NCBI GenBank assembly: GCA_951217055.1
Contig: OX578277.1
Span: 64,512,388-64,576,387, forward strand
Origin: Gerris lacustris
Lineage: Eukaryota > Arthropoda > Insecta > Hemiptera > Gerridae
Length of the DNA: 64,000 nucleotides
Direction of reading: 5' to 3'
Positions 1 to 13,925 of the stretch are shown here, in pieces. Each line of letters begins with the position of its first letter. Position 1 is the first letter of the stretch. The notes beneath the pieces were generated by a model. That model did no database searches and was not told the origin of the DNA. It saw only the letters and a program-made list of their open reading frames with translations. The translations under genes were made by a program, and so were the position numbers.

Positions 1-929
1 AAGATGACCTTGAGGAAAACTAAAACTAAAGTCAAAGTGCAAGGATTGATCTCAGAACCCTTTGAAGTTAAAAGAGGGAGACAAGGGGATATACTATCAA
101 CATTGCTTTTCAACGTGGCCTTAGAAAAATTGAGATCAACGAAGAGGGCCAATCTTTAATAGAACACTCCAGTACCTTGCGAATGCCGACGATGTGGCTT
201 TAATCGGCAGAAGTCAGCGATTTGCCTCTGAAGGCTTTCAGGAAATGGAGAGAAAAGGTAAGAAGATGGGTCTGCAGGTGCAGGTAATGAAAATAAAACT
301 AAATATATGATAACCAGTAGAGATCTCAGACAACCGGCAAACAGGACAAGCTTAGTCATAAAAAATTATAATTTTGAGCAGGCTGCCGAATTTAAATATT
401 TAGGTTCAGTGATAACTGAAAGAAACGAAACTCAAACAGAGTTGATAGAAAGAATGTCGGCAGCCAATCGATGTTATTACGCTCTCTTGCCATGGTTCGA
501 TCGTCTCTGTTGTCCAGAAAGCGGAAGACCAGAATTTATCGAGTGATAATTCGACCAGTGATAATGTACGGGTCGGAAACATGGACCCTAACCAAAACAG
601 ATGAAAAGAGAATAGGAGTATGGGAGAGAAAAATATTACGAAAGATCTTTGGAGGTACGTGTATGACAACGGAGAGTGGAGAATTAGAACAAATGCAGAG
701 CTCCGGACTCTTTATAATGAACAAGATCTTGTCACAGACATTAAGAAAAGTAGGCTTCGATGGTTGGGACACGAAAGAGAGAAACAGAGGTAGACCAAGG
801 AAGAGATGGCTAGACGATGTTGAGGAGGACCTGCGGCGCATGGGAGTTCGAGGGTGGCGGAGGAAAGCCCGGGACAGAGTAGAATGGGCAGAAGTCATTA
901 TGGAGGCCAAGACCCTTCAAGGTCTGTAG
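1..929 (+). pseudogene. Non-LTR retrotransposon reverse transcriptase, C-terminal fragment (broken)
   Basis: Decayed 3' half of a LINE reverse transcriptase. The first 100 bases encode a motif-B-like stretch (EVKRGRQGDILSTLLFNVALE in pieces). A frameshift follows, then the catalytic YADD box appears as NADD near 185-200 (LQYLA-NADD-VALIG). Further frames give EFKYLGSVI (about 385-415), YRVIIRPVIMYGSETWTL (about 535-590) and, in the last 150 bases, GRPRKRWLDDVEEDLRRMG, a tail usual in arthropod endonuclease-reverse transcriptase proteins. The stop is at 927-929. At least two frameshifts and the altered YADD tyrosine show that it is inactive. The 5' part, including the endonuclease, lies before the window. 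The clade (RTE-like or other) is uncertain. Confidence 0.85.
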
Positions 930-1457
930 CGCCATGGAGTAAGTAAGAAAGTAAACAAAGATTAAATAATCAAATTTTAAAAAATTAAATACAAAACAAT
1001 GTCAATTCTCTTAATACCTTCCAGAAAAGATTTCAAATAGAGAAAAATATTAGATCCAATTCAAATGACTAAATAATTCCAAATATGGAGGAAATCTTTA
1101 CATTTTTTTCAAATAATTGATTTAACAGTAAAACTAGCTAAAATAAAAGAGAAACTAGTAGAACTTTAGAGTCTTAAGTCTTATTTTGTAAGTACAGACT
1201 GACATTTAGACACTAATTTCATGAAAAAGAAGAAAACTAAATTATTCAGTACAGCAAAGGATATAGCCTACCACAATTCCACTGCAGTATAACCGCACAT
1301 GTATTTTAGCGCGATTTATATTTACATGGTTTCATTCTTCTTGAACCTCTCTTGAGAAAAAAGCAAAATTTTTTATATAATATGCTAGAGCAGCGGCGTA
1401 GTCAGAATGATTTAATGGGGGGGGGGGGTACTTGTGGCACACACACTTCTATATGTG
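930..1457. other. Intergenic, no gene seen
   Basis: AT-rich sequence with no supportable gene. A hAT-style terminus (CAGCGGCGTAGTCAG) followed by a run of G occurs near 1391-1429, but no partner end was found. Confidence 0.5.
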
Positions 1458-1963
1458 CAGTGTATCCCCGGATCGACGCATGAATGGGTGAAAAAGACTA
1501 ACTTTTTTGAATTTGAATTTCATCTTTTGAGGTCCAGCCCTAATTGAATGGAAACTAATTTTTGTCATAATTTTAGTTTCGAAAAATCAAGTATGTCTTG
1601 AAAAGTTACAATAAAGGTATTTCTCTCACTAGTAAAGTGCTTTTTCTCTACGACATACGACAAAATGTTAGAAAAAAAAAATTGTTCTGAAAGAAAAACT
1701 GAGTAAGAATATAAAAATTCAAACCTCCGCCTACTTTAATATATTGCATTATTATTATTATTATTTTTTTTTTTTTTAATTGTTGAAGATATTGAATAAT
1801 TATGTTAGGAAAAGTTCTTATAAAATTGATAAATTGTGCAAGTGCAAAAATGTTTTAGTTTACTTTCATTCGTCTGTTATGACTTATGACTTATGACATT
1901 AGATAATGATTATAAGAAATAAGAATAATAATTTCGTTCATGCGTCGATCGGGAGACACACTG
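1458..1963. mobile_element. MITE with about 29-bp terminal inverted repeats
   Basis: The left end reads CAGTGTATCCCCGGATCGAC and onward. The reverse complement of the right end reads CAGTGTGTCTCCCGATCGAC. The match runs 29 bases with four mismatches. The interior is AT-rich with no reading frame. A target duplication is not clear because both flanks are TATATGTG-like. The superfamily is unassigned. Confidence 0.6.
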
Positions 1964-2163
1964 TGTATATATATATATTGTGCCGCCAAGAAATTCTCGA
2001 ATCTCGACTGTATTGAGTACTACTACAGACTAGCCAATATAATATAACTAATATAATGTAAATATATACATCTTAAAATTAAGTTAAACTTTTTTTGACT
2101 TATAAAAATTTAAAAAAAAAAAAAAAATTGATCGCTTTCTTCCTATACGTACTTGATTTTAAT

Positions 2164-2403
2164 ATTTTAAATAAATAATGGAAATCAAGACTTTAGTTCT
2201 ATAATCACAGAATATAGCTTTAAATAAATTAAATTACTACTATACGTATTTCGACCAACACTGTGGTCATCTTCAGGTACTATTAAAACACTATAACATT
2301 ATGATAACAACAAACAAAATTTAAAAATCCTACAACAAAGCATAACAACAATTAGCTTGTTGTCTATGATTTGAAGTCTTGATTTCCTTTATTTATTTAA
2401 AAT
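2164..2403. repeat. Inverted repeat enclosing a hammerhead-like motif
   Basis: A roughly 35-bp stretch (AAGTCTTGATTTCC, ATTTATTTAAAAT) occurs on the minus strand at about 2164-2205 and again on the plus strand at about 2368-2403. The hammerhead-like motif lies between the two arms. Probably the remnant of a Penelope-like or related element end. Confidence 0.5.
2237..2280 (-). ncRNA. Hammerhead-ribozyme-like motif 1
   Basis: Read on the minus strand: core CUGAAGA (2276-2270), an extra U (2269), stem II GACCA/UGGUC with a 6-nt loop, GAA (2252-2250), a self-complementary helix III AUACGUAU, and A at the cleavage position. Helix I is only UAC/GUA. Type I hammerheads with very short helix III are known from Penelope-like elements. 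Activity is inferred only; the extra core base may weaken it. Confidence 0.45.
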
Positions 2404-2699
2404 GTGGGAGTTCTATAAAGTTAAAAGTGATACTAAAAATAAGTTGATTGATTTTAATAAATATTGACACGCAAAACTTGTTTAAACATTTTTACACACT
2501 AAGTAAAAGCACTGAAGTAAGACCACGCGCTCCTCGTACGAATATTCTCATGAAACCTCTCCAAACAAAAATGATTGGCATTAAATTTAAAAAAAATCTA
2601 ATGATTAGATTGGCAGGTGTTATGAAATTGGCACTAAAGTAAACCACACGCACAAATATTGTTAATGTAACGGTGGGGAACCTTCTCAAAGAGAAATTA

Positions 2700-3040
2700 T
2701 TATAATAATAATAATTCTTTATTCCACCATATAATTTGTCTTATAAATCTGAAGCATAAAGTAAAACATTTCTCCTTTACAAAAATATAAATTATAAAAG
2801 TACATTTATTACATTATTTTGAATTAATTATGTATTTTGAAATTAAGATGGTGCACCCCCGCATGAGACACTCGTGCGCGGGAGTGGCCGCGGGAGTACA
2901 TTTTCCATGAAAAATAAAAAAAAAAATAAAAATAAAAATATAAAAAAAAATTAAAAAAATAAAATAAAAATGTATAAATAAAAAAAAAAAAAAAAAATAG
3001 GCTTAATTATAAATAAATTGGTAAGGCGTGAATCTCACGT
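2700..3040. repeat. A-rich low-complexity sequence
   Basis: Imperfect (A)n and (AAAAT)n tracts, densest at 2915-2998. No gene. Confidence 0.6.
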
Positions 3041-3045
3041 AAAAA

Positions 3046-4000
3046 AGGTTTCGTTGGTATTGTGAACACAAAATTAGTAAGGGGGGAGGGGAGAAAAGTT
3101 TTGATTTTTTTTGACAAAATGGCGCGCAAAATTAAATGTTAACATCAAGTGTTATACATTTTTGAAATCTACTCTTCAATACCTTTCATTTGATACCCCA
3201 CTCAAAATAAAAATAAAAAAATCGAAAAACATAAATTATCCGCCATCTTGGATCAAATTGCTAATCTTATTTCTTCTATGGCCCAGCAGACCGCACTTTT
3301 TGCATATTTTTCTATATTTTTAGTAATGGCGGAAATACGATTTTAGGGGGGGGGGGACACGCAAAATTTCGATGTTTTTTTGCAAAATGGCGCCGAAAAT
3401 TAAGCACTATCCCTAAGTGGTATATATAATTCTATTCTACTCTTCAATACCTTTTATTTGATACCCCACTCAAAGTTTTAAAATAATATTTTTTTTCGAG
3501 TGACATGAATTATCCGCCATCTTGGATTTCCAGTAAATCAGATCAAATTGCTAATCTTATTTTTCTAGGGCTCAGCAGACTACAAATTTTGCATATTTTT
3601 CTATATTTTTAGTAATAGCGGAAATACGATTTTGGGGGGGGGGGACAAGCAAAATGTCGATGTTTTTTGACAAAATGGCGCTGAAATTTAAGCACTACCC
3701 CTAAGTGGTATATATATTTCTATTCTACTCTTCAATACCTTTCATTTGATACCCCACTCAAAATTTAAAAAAAAAAAAAAAAAATGCGACGTGAATTATC
3801 CGCCATTTTGAATTTTAACAGCTGATAATATTGAGTTCCCTATATTTTTCCTGTGTGCGCGTCAAAACGATCTTTTATACTGGAAAGTTTCACGTTTTTA
3901 TCTCTGTTGGTTCAAAAGTTATTGGAACCGTACAGAGTGACAGACAGACACAGGAACGAAACTATAAGGGTTTCTTTTTTTTGGTTTTACCAACGAAACC
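3046..4000. repeat. Element with about 280-bp tandem units and short inverted ends
   Basis: The ends are AGGTTTCGTTGGTA (3046-3059) and TACCAACGAAACC (3988-4000). Inside are three diverged tandem units, marked by ACCTTTCATTTGATACCCC-like blocks at about 3181, 3449 and 3737 (periods about 268 and 288). Each unit also holds an ATCCGCCAT box; the first two carry a run of G after TACGATTTT. A GACAGACAGACA track lies near 3940. No coding capacity. The ends resemble those of the composite element at 37191-39646. Confidence 0.65.
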
Positions 4001-4465
4001 CTAAAAAGGCTTAAAAATTATAGGCTTTGAAACAATGAATACACCGATTAGTTTGACAAACGTCGAAAGACTGAGGTTAAAAAAACAAATATTTTAAAAA
4101 TGAAAGAGAAGGGGTAAAAATGAAAGAAGTCCAAAAATGTACATCTCATCAGTAGTTCTTTTATTATTTAACATGCGAGTTAAATAAAGATTGACTTAAT
4201 CGCTGAAACGAGATAGGAAATTCGTTTGAATATACATATATTATGTATAAGGTGTCGAGAAGGGTGTCTTTGTCTTGAATTCAAGTTAAATACTCAAAGA
4301 TACTGAGACTGAGCCACCTCTTTTTATACAATTTCTGAATCAGCTTTTAACCTTATCTAGTTCTCAGTATCCAATCTCATAAACATCCAATTAAAAAAAA
4401 TCAGTTGTTTTCTTTTATTTTCAAATATTTTTACTCAATTCCATATTATCAATAGATATTTTATA

Positions 4466-4610
4466 CTTTTTTTTTTCTTTTAAACAACATTCTTTATTAT
4501 TTAATAATTATTTACAATATTATACATAAATATAAGTACATCATTTTATATGAAATAAGTTTGCTGCTATTCTCCTCAACAGGGTTTCCCGAGCGTAGAG
4601 GAGGAGTCAT
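4466..4610 (-). mobile_element. LINE 3' end: poly(A) signal and A-tail
   Basis: On the minus strand an AATAAA signal (4498-4493) precedes an A-tract (4480-4467). This is the 3' end of the LINE whose coding part begins beyond the DNA transposon at 6136, so the transposon at 4611-6135 inserted into the LINE 3' region. Confidence 0.6.
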
Positions 4611-6135
4611 GGGTCATTTTCAAATAAAATGTACCTTTTCTGTCCCAAGATTTTACAATTTTATTGTAACTAAAAAAAATTCATATTAATGAAAAATAAA
4701 AAAACCTTTAGGTTTATTGATCAGATGTCTGTCTATTATCGTGTTAATCAGGGTCATTTTATGGCTTATAAGGTTAAAATTTCTTGCTTCAAAATATTTT
4801 GATGTTAAAAATTGTAATGGTAACGAGTGTTACGTCCCATAGTAGTTTTGATAACATGTAATGTGATTTTTACTCATTTTTTTTACAAGTTTTTTTTCAT
4901 TATATTTTTTTTTTTTTAACCAATAAAATATCCAAGTTTATATAAATGGGATAGGAAAAAATAAAACTTTAGTACAAAACGAAACAAATATATTTATATG
5001 TATGTCCCAAGGGTTTTGTAATGAGTGTTACCGATAAGAGTTGGCAGAATTAGAGGGTGAGTATGAAAGAAAGAAGAAGGGATTAGGGTTTGTTTATGTT
5101 AAGAAGACATTTAAGTCAGTAATCAACGACTTTTTGGATTGATAGCACTTTATTCTTCTCTACAATTAATATTTCACTAAAAAAAAATGATGAGTATTTT
5201 TATTCATTGTAATGAGTTTTACCATCATTTTTTGTAGTTGTAATCAATATTTATTTACGTTATTAATATGATTTAGTAGTTATTAATTAATATAATCAGT
5301 ACACATTAAATTGGTTTAATTAAGAAACATAGTTTCTGAGGAAAGATTTTTTAAAGTTAAAAATGTAATGAGTGTTACCTGTAATGAGTGTTACTATTCC
5401 GTTAGTTCTGCAGTACTGTATATTTTAAAACTTAAAAAAAAATTATTGAGTTTAATGTTTTTACAAAAAATAAATTTGCCGCATGTAATCAAAAATTGTA
5501 ATAAATGTTGAATGTTTAAAATTTGTGTTAAAATTTAATTTTTTCTAGGTCCAATATATAAATGTGTAATGAGTGTTACCATAATGTAATGAGTGTCACT
5601 TGAATAAAAACACATTTTTATGGATAGCCGTGTCCAACTATTTTTTTAATAAAGAAAAATTATTTTTTCTTCTTCTTTATAATAAAAACTTTTATTACAA
5701 TGCACTGAAAACGTGTCCTTTACATTTTTGAAGCTTTGAGGAAGCATTAAAAGATAATAAATGTAACACTCATTACTTTTTTTTTAAAAAATTACAAATA
5801 TTTTAGGTCTAAAAAATATTTCTGGTGGGATGAAAGAGAATATTTACGTCATACATACAATTTAGTAACATTTCATAAAAACAGACAAACAAAATCTAAA
5901 AAAATACCGTTTTTATGATAGTAACACTCATTACGACAAAAATTTGATTTTTTATGTATAAATGGTCATATATATGTAAATAAATTTGAAAACTGACTGT
6001 TCTTGAACGAAAATGTCATCTTAAGTCCCTGATGTGTCAGAATAATCAATATTATCATGTCTAAGGCTTATTTTAATTTTCTATAAAGTAGCCAAATTGA
6101 TTTCCCTAAAGGTACATTTTATTTGAAAATGACCC
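4611..6135. mobile_element. Non-autonomous DNA transposon with internal TAATGAGTGTTAC array
   Basis: The 28-bp terminal inverted repeats are perfect: GGGTCATTTTCAAATAAAAT and onward at 4611-4638, and the complement at 6108-6135. A 4-bp target duplication TCAT is seen at 4607-4610 and 6136-6139. The interior has no reading frame. It carries nine copies of a 13-15 base word (consensus GTAATGAGTGTTACC): forward at 4821, 5018, 5209, 5365, 5381, 5566 and 5586, and reverse at 5763 and 5921. Such arrays often bind the element's transposase. The 4-bp duplication excludes hAT, mariner and piggyBac; superfamily unassigned. Confidence 0.8.
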
Positions 6136-8110
6136 TCATAGCAAGCAAAATATACCTAGAGCAAAATATACCTTTTTCAAAATGTTTAGGGGACAAATAT
6201 TTCTTAATGCTAAAAATATATAAATAATTTTCCTTAATTTGGTATTGATATCTGTAATATGGGTATTCCATTTCATCCTGTTATCTATTTTAACTCCTAG
6301 GTATCTAGTTTGGTTGACTCGTTGTAGGGTTGTACAATTACAACTTGTATTATCCGCTCGACAATCCTTTGAGTGCAACTGCAGTTTCGATTCATCTGGT
6401 AGTCCTTTTTTATTTAATAAGTCATGTAATGTGATTTCTCTATATTTAAGGATAAACAGTTAGATCTCAACCACTCAGTTATACTACGTAGCCCTTCCGT
6501 TGCTGAAGAACGCACGTGTTTCCAATCATTTCCTTTAAAAAGTATTACTGAGTCATCTGCAAATGAATATATCTTTCCTTCTTTTACGGATAGCTTACAG
6601 AACTCGACAACATAAATTGAAAATAGTACTGGTCCGAGCACGGTCCCTTGCGGTATGGAAAGTGATGTATACTTCCCTTGGCTATGGTAATTAGATATTT
6701 TTGTTATTTGTTCACTGTTGGCTAGGTATGATTTAAACCAGTTCAAAACATTTCCTGTTATGCCTACCTTTTCGAGAGACAATATTAAATCCTGATGAGG
6801 AACCGAATCAAAAGCCTTTGTTATGTCGAAGAAAACAGCTAATGCTTTTGAATTTTTGTCCAATAAATTATAAATGTCTTTTGTAATTTTAGAAACCGCA
6901 TCCTGAGTACTTATACATTTCTTGAAGCCAAACTGATTAGGTGGAATTATTTGGTTTATCTCAAGATATTGATTTATTTGTTTTTTTTACGATTTTTTCA
7001 ATGACCTTGGCTACGTTTGAGATCATAGAGATAGGCCGATAATTTCCCATTTCCCTTTTGTTTCCTTTTATAAAGTGGTGTGATAATAGATTTGTTTAGT
7101 ATCTGTGGAAAGGTTGCTTGTTTGAGGCTTATATTTACTAGATGTGTTATGGGTTTTATTATGGATTGTTTATTACTTTTTATCACTTCCACAGTAATAC
7201 CATCCCATCCTGGTCCTGAGCCTCCTCGTAACTCAGAGATGCATTTTCCCACCTCTTCTTCACTTACAGCATTGAATTGGTCAATCTTTTGTCCATCCCT
7301 TGTACAATCAAATCTGCTCTCGCAGGTGCATTTATAGCCTAGTTTTTCCGATATATTTTTTCCTACACTAGCAAAATGATCATTAAATGCGTTAGCGCAG
7401 TCTAAAGGATTATTAATAACCTTTATTCCGTCGTGAATTTCTTTAATATATTCATGTGATTTTTGAGCACTGCCTATAATGTTATTTATGGTTTGCCAAG
7501 TCTTTTTCATGTCCCCATTAGCTAATCTTATTTTATTACTAAAGTATCCTTGTTTTGATTTTTTTGTGAGAATTTTAAAGTTATGTGTGTATTTATGGAC
7601 ATATTCTTTTAACTTAGTATTAAATGGTTGTCGTTTCAATATTTTATATAATTTTTCTTTCCTACGTAAGGACACCATTAAACCATAAGTTATCCAGGGT
7701 TTTATATTTTTGTATTTTCTTCTATTATTTTTTAAAAGAATTTCTTGCTGGCATTGCTCTATATTTGATTTTAGTAAGCTAATAAATAATTCGGTGCTCT
7801 TATTTGGATCTTGTTCTTCCATAACTGAACTCCAGTAGACAGTTTGTAATTTCTGTTGTAATTTTTCCTTGTCCAATTTTGTAATTTTGTGTATATCTGA
7901 TGATAGCATATTGTGATTTGTATTCTTATGTATGTAGGTAACAGCGTAGTGATCCGTTATTGATAATTTAAAAACTATAGGAACTATATAATTTATATCT
8001 TTTATATTGGTAAATAAATGATCTATAGTCGTGGATGAATTTTCAGTAACTCTGTTTGGTCATGTGACGATTGGTATTAGTTTATTAAGGGTCATCATAT
8101 CTAAGTATGT
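6136..8110 (-). pseudogene. LINE (jockey-like) endonuclease tail plus reverse transcriptase, frameshifted
   Basis: Minus-strand ORF2 remnant. At 8060-7910 is the end of an APE-type endonuclease (STTIDHLFTN, then SITDHYAVTY). At 7909-7000 is the linker and start of the RT (GPGWDGITVEVI, SIITPLYK). A frameshift follows at about 7040, where the GNYRPISMISNVAKVIEKIV block leaves the frame, and another in an A-run near 6985. At 6863-6414 is the RT core: AVFFDITKAFDSVPH, SIPQGTVLGPVLFSIYV and the catalytic FADD (about 6560). At 6378-6136 is the thumb (TRYLGVKIDNRMKWNTHI). An in-frame stop also lies near 8056. Frameshifts and 5' truncation make it inactive. The order of domains fits the jockey group; clade assignment is tentative. 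Confidence 0.88.
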
Positions 8111-8199
8111 TTGTTGCATTTTGTTATTGTTATTGCTACCTTTAATATAAATGTTTACATATTATATTATTATATAAAATACTTATCTATATATATGTA

Positions 8200-9690
<1,491 letters not shown>

Positions 9691-10290
9691 TTTTCTCTTA
9701 AGGTCCGCATACACTAGAGGCATAGGGTCACATCGGATCGCACTACAAAAATGCCAGGGCGCAGACTAGAGGCGGAGCGGACCGCATCGCATCGCATTTT
9801 ATGGGAGGATTTTAGTTTCTGTTTAACGTACACGTACATATTCATAACATGTATAGCTCTGATAAAGAACGTTAATTATTAAATTTATCAAATTCTTCTC
9901 GACGAAGAAACGAAACTTAAAGAAAAAAAGTGCATCATGTGGTATCACATTTGCTTAAATTTTTTTTATAAAGAATGTCATACTATGTATATTGTATACA
10001 TTATTTCTCTACTCTCCATTGTCTCTAAAACTTTTTTATATAGGCCACCATTTAAAAGTGTAAAAATTCCTAAAATAATGATACAGTTGTTACAAAATGC
10101 TTGTGCTTGTTACTGATGCAAGTGCAAGTGTGTGCCAAATTTCGTTCAAGTTAATCGTAAAGTTCTAATCGCAATTATTAGAATTAATCTGCAGCTCATA
10201 ATCAGTGTTAACAACTTATATGTATCAAAAATATATCATTTTATCCTAAGTTGTTTACTACAATTGTAACATTTCAATCATAAGTAAATG
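9691..10290. other. Intergenic, no gene seen
   Basis: Begins with a GGTCCGCATACACTAGAGGC block and GCATCGCATCGCAT repeats near 9785, which look like the end of another dispersed element whose partner end was not found. The rest is unremarkable AT-rich sequence. Confidence 0.4.
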
Positions 10291-10299
10291 ATATACATG

Positions 10300-10309
10300 T
10301 ATGTATATA

Positions 10310-10394
<85 letters not shown>
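10300..10394. repeat. (TA)n microsatellite
   Basis: About 95 bases of TA with one TACATA interruption, abutting copy B. Confidence 0.95.
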
Positions 10395-10396
<2 letters not shown>

Positions 10397-11515
10397 TAGC
10401 TGAATACCCGTGCTTCGCTACGGGGTGTTTTATTTTCAATTTAATGGATTTATAAACTACCATCAAGAAACATTTAAATTATTTTACAAAGCGAGAATAT
10501 CTAGATTCTATCCCTCCCCTTTGATAAGATAATTTGCTAATATCCCAAATTAGTAATTCATTCCGACTAAATTTTTAAAATGGAAAAGCAGTGGTATTTT
10601 CCTTCTGTACTATTCAATAAAGGTATTTTAAAAAAAATAATAATAATTAAAAAAAAAAAAAAAATACAAAATTTTAGCCAATCGGATAAATGTACGGACA
10701 CAACAATTATTAGTTTTTTATCCATAGATATAGATATATTTTTCCATTTTACCCCCCTAAATGTACATAACAATAATTGTACAGCACTCTTAAAGAGATT
10801 TTCAACGGTATGCATCGTGAAGGGTTTTCATTACTTTGACATTTGTACCCCGTACCCCTGTGTACCAAAATCAAAATTTCGAACATGCATGAAGTCAGTG
10901 ACCTTCCCCTTTTCCCCTTGCTTTGAAGGACAAGTGTGCAAATATTCATTCAAATCGGAATAAAACGGTAGATTTGAATAAAGAACACACACACACATAC
11001 ATTGACTCTTCCTTATTACCCCTCTCCTAAATTAAAATAATGACAAAATCGTACATTACAATTACTTTTCTCTTAAAGAGCCTTTTAACGATAAGCATCA
11101 TAAAGGGTACCTATCAATTACTTTGACATTTGTACCCCGTACTCCTGTGTACCAACATTTTAACTTTATAATCTCATGTAAGCAGTACACTCATAGACAC
11201 TCTTCATTTATATAAGATGTAGTTATACACATTTTTCCATTTTACCCCCTCCTAAATGAAAATATGACAAAACTGTACATATCAACAATTACTGTACTTT
11301 TTAAGAGCTTTTCAACGATATGCATCATTAAAAGTATTCATTACTTTGACATTTGTACCCCGTACCCCTGGGTACAAAAATAAAAAAAAGTGGATGCCTA
11401 TGATATGAACCGAGTATATCCTCAAAATTTCAAGTCTCTCAGTTAAGCAGATTTTGCTGTGCGTTGATTCTATGTCAGTCAGTCAGTCAATCAGGACATT
11501 GCCACTTATATTATA
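10395..11515 (-). mobile_element. Helitron-like copy B
   Basis: The minus-strand 3' terminus is CTAG (10399-10396) followed by T, with a hairpin CCCGT-AGCGAAGC-ACGGG 7 bases upstream. The interior contains degenerate tandem blocks of about 200-250 bases (GTACCCCGTACCCCTG, then GCATCAT, then AAAGAGCTTTTCAACG). Non-coding, so non-autonomous. Confidence 0.6.
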
Positions 11516-11583
11516 TATATATATATATCGGGGATTGTAACATAATGACGATTTTTGTGACCGAAACCTGAGTTTTGTTTGTT

Positions 11584-11693
<110 letters not shown>

Positions 11694-11694
11694 C

Positions 11695-12818
11695 TATAAT
11701 ATAAGTGGCAATGTCCTGATTGACTGACTGACATAGAATCAACGCACAGCAATGAATTTTTGGAAATGAAATTTTGAGGATATACTCGGTTCATATCATA
11801 GGCATCCACTAAGAAAGGATTTTGCGAAATTTTTATTTTTGTACCCAGGGGTACGGGGTACAAATGTCAAAGTAATGAATACTTTTAATGATGCATATCG
11901 TTGAAAAGCTCTTTAAAAGTACAGTAATTGTTGTTATGTACAGTTTTGTCATATTTTCATTTAGGAGGGGGTAAAATGGAAAAATTTTTATAACTACATC
12001 TTATATATAAATGAAGAGTGTCTATGAGTGTACTGCTTACATGAGATTATAAAGTTAAAATGTTGGTACACAGGAGTACGGGGTACAAATGTCAAAGTAA
12101 TTGATAGGTACCCTTTATGATGCATATCGTTAAAAGGCTCTTTAAGAGAAAAGTAATTGTAATGTACGTTTTTGTCATTATTTTCATTTAGGAGAGGGGT
12201 AAAAAGGAAGAGTCAACGTATGTGTGTTCTTTATTCAAATCTACCGTTTTATTCCGATTTGAATGAATATTTGCACACTTGTCCTTCAAAGCAAGGGGAA
12301 AAGGGGAAGGTCACTGACTTCATGCATGTTCGAAATTTTGATTTTGGTACACAGGGGTACGGGGTACAAATGTCAAAGTAATGAAAACCCTTCACGATTC
12401 ATACCGTTGAAAAGCTCTTTAAGAGTGCTGTACAATTATTGTTATGTACATTTAGGGGTGTAAAATGGAAAAATATATCTATATCTATGGATAAAAAACT
12501 AATAATTGTTGTGTCCGTACATTTATCCGATTGGCTAAAATTTTGTATTTATTTATTTTTTTTTTTTTATTATTATTTTTTTTAAAATACCTTTATTGAA
12601 TAGTACAGAAGGAAAATACCACTGCTTTTCCATTTTAAAAATTTAGTCGGAATGAATTACTAATTTGGGATATTAGCAAATTATCTTATCAAAGGGGAGG
12701 GATAGAATCTAGATATTCTCGCTTTGTAAAATAATTTAAATGTTTCTTGATGGTAGTTTATAAATCCATTAAATTGAAAATAAAACACCCCGTAGCGAAG
12801 CACGGGTATTCAGCTAGT
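11695..12818 (+). mobile_element. Helitron-like copy C
   Basis: Mirror of copy B. The 3' end shows the hairpin CCCGTAGCGAAGCACGGG (12789-12806), the 7-nt spacer TATTCAG, CTAG (12814-12817) and host T (12818). This hairpin-spacer-CTAG|T architecture is the usual 3' end of Helitrons. No Rep/helicase coding region. Confidence 0.62.
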
Positions 12819-12824
12819 TATATA

Positions 12825-13648
12825 TAAATAGAAATGGATGTCTGTGTTTGTTTGTTTGTTGGTGATTTATATAGACTTTGACACTATTCGCCATAAAATT
12901 GGCACATATATGTATTTTTTCATGGAGAAGGATTATATGATTTCAAAATTTAAATGTTGGTACACAGGGGTACAGGGTACGGGGTACAAAAGTCAAAATA
13001 GTATATATATACCCTGCATGATGCATGTCGTTGGAAAGCTCTGTAAGAGTGAAGTAATTGTTGTTACGTACATTTTTGTCATATTTTCCCATAAGAGGGG
13101 GGTAAAAAGAAAAAATAGGAAAATAAATTATTTTTAATTAAAAATTACAAAAATTTTACTAAATTTGATAAGATTTAAATGAAAATTGGTATACGTGCTT
13201 AATTTGATGCCAGGAACTTGATTATAAAAATAATTTGTGTACATTTAGTACTTTTGATAAAGTTAAAAATAATGTATTTGTTGGTTCAATACATTTTTTT
13301 TATGGAGAAGGTTTTTATGATTTCCAAATGAAAAACGAAATTTAAATTAAAATAATTTGAATTTCTTACACAGGGGTACGGGGAACAATAAAAACCAAAA
13401 TAGTTTATACACCCCTCATGATGCATGTCGGGAAGCTCTTTAAGAGTACAGTACATTTTAGTCATACATATTTTCATATAGGAGGGGGGTAAAATGAAAA
13501 AGTAGCGGAAAAATTGTATTTATAAACCATCTTTTCATTATTCTGCAACGAATATAGATTCTAGATTACATACAAATCACCCATATTTAAATATACAGAG
13601 GTAAATAATTGTACATAGGCAGGACAACGTCTGCCGGGTTTTGCTAGT
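12825..13648 (+). mobile_element. Helitron-like copy D (different 3' end)
   Basis: Begins near the GTCTGTGTTTGTTTGTTTG tract and contains the same GTACACAGGGGTAC and GATGCATGTCG blocks as copy C, repeated twice. It ends with hairpin GGCAGGACAACGTCTGCC (13618-13635; GGCA-GAC stem with one bulge), spacer GGGTTTTG, CTAG (13644-13647) and T. The end sequence differs from A-C, so this is a sibling family sharing internal blocks. Confidence 0.55.
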
Positions 13649-13699
13649 AAGAAAATATAAATTTATAATTTTAAAAATAAGCAAGGGCAATATCCAGAT

Positions 13700-13925
13700 T
13701 CGAACACCCCCTGACCCCCTCGCTATACGCCACACTGTTTTGGAGGCAATGTCCCCAAATCAAATGCATATAGCTTAAAATCATTTTTCGGATTCAACTC
13801 GGGATATAATTTTCTGAATATATTATATGCATGTCTGCCAAATTTAATCGAAATTTATTCAGTAGTTTAGGCTATACACACATTCATAAAACACACCAGA
13901 TACATTTTTTAAAACCACAAGTAAA
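13700..13925 (-). repeat. Dispersed repeat with AAATTTGG core and GTCT-family context
   Basis: Diverged copy of the family seen at 21000-21280, 35690-35900, 42290-42410 and 58490-58680. Shared blocks here are TGTCTGCCAAATTTAATCGA and CAGTAGTTTAGGCTATACAC. No coding sequence. Confidence 0.5.

Noticed and set aside
3046..4000. CRISPR-like array
   Set aside because: Only three long diverged units of about 280 bp, in a eukaryotic transposon context.
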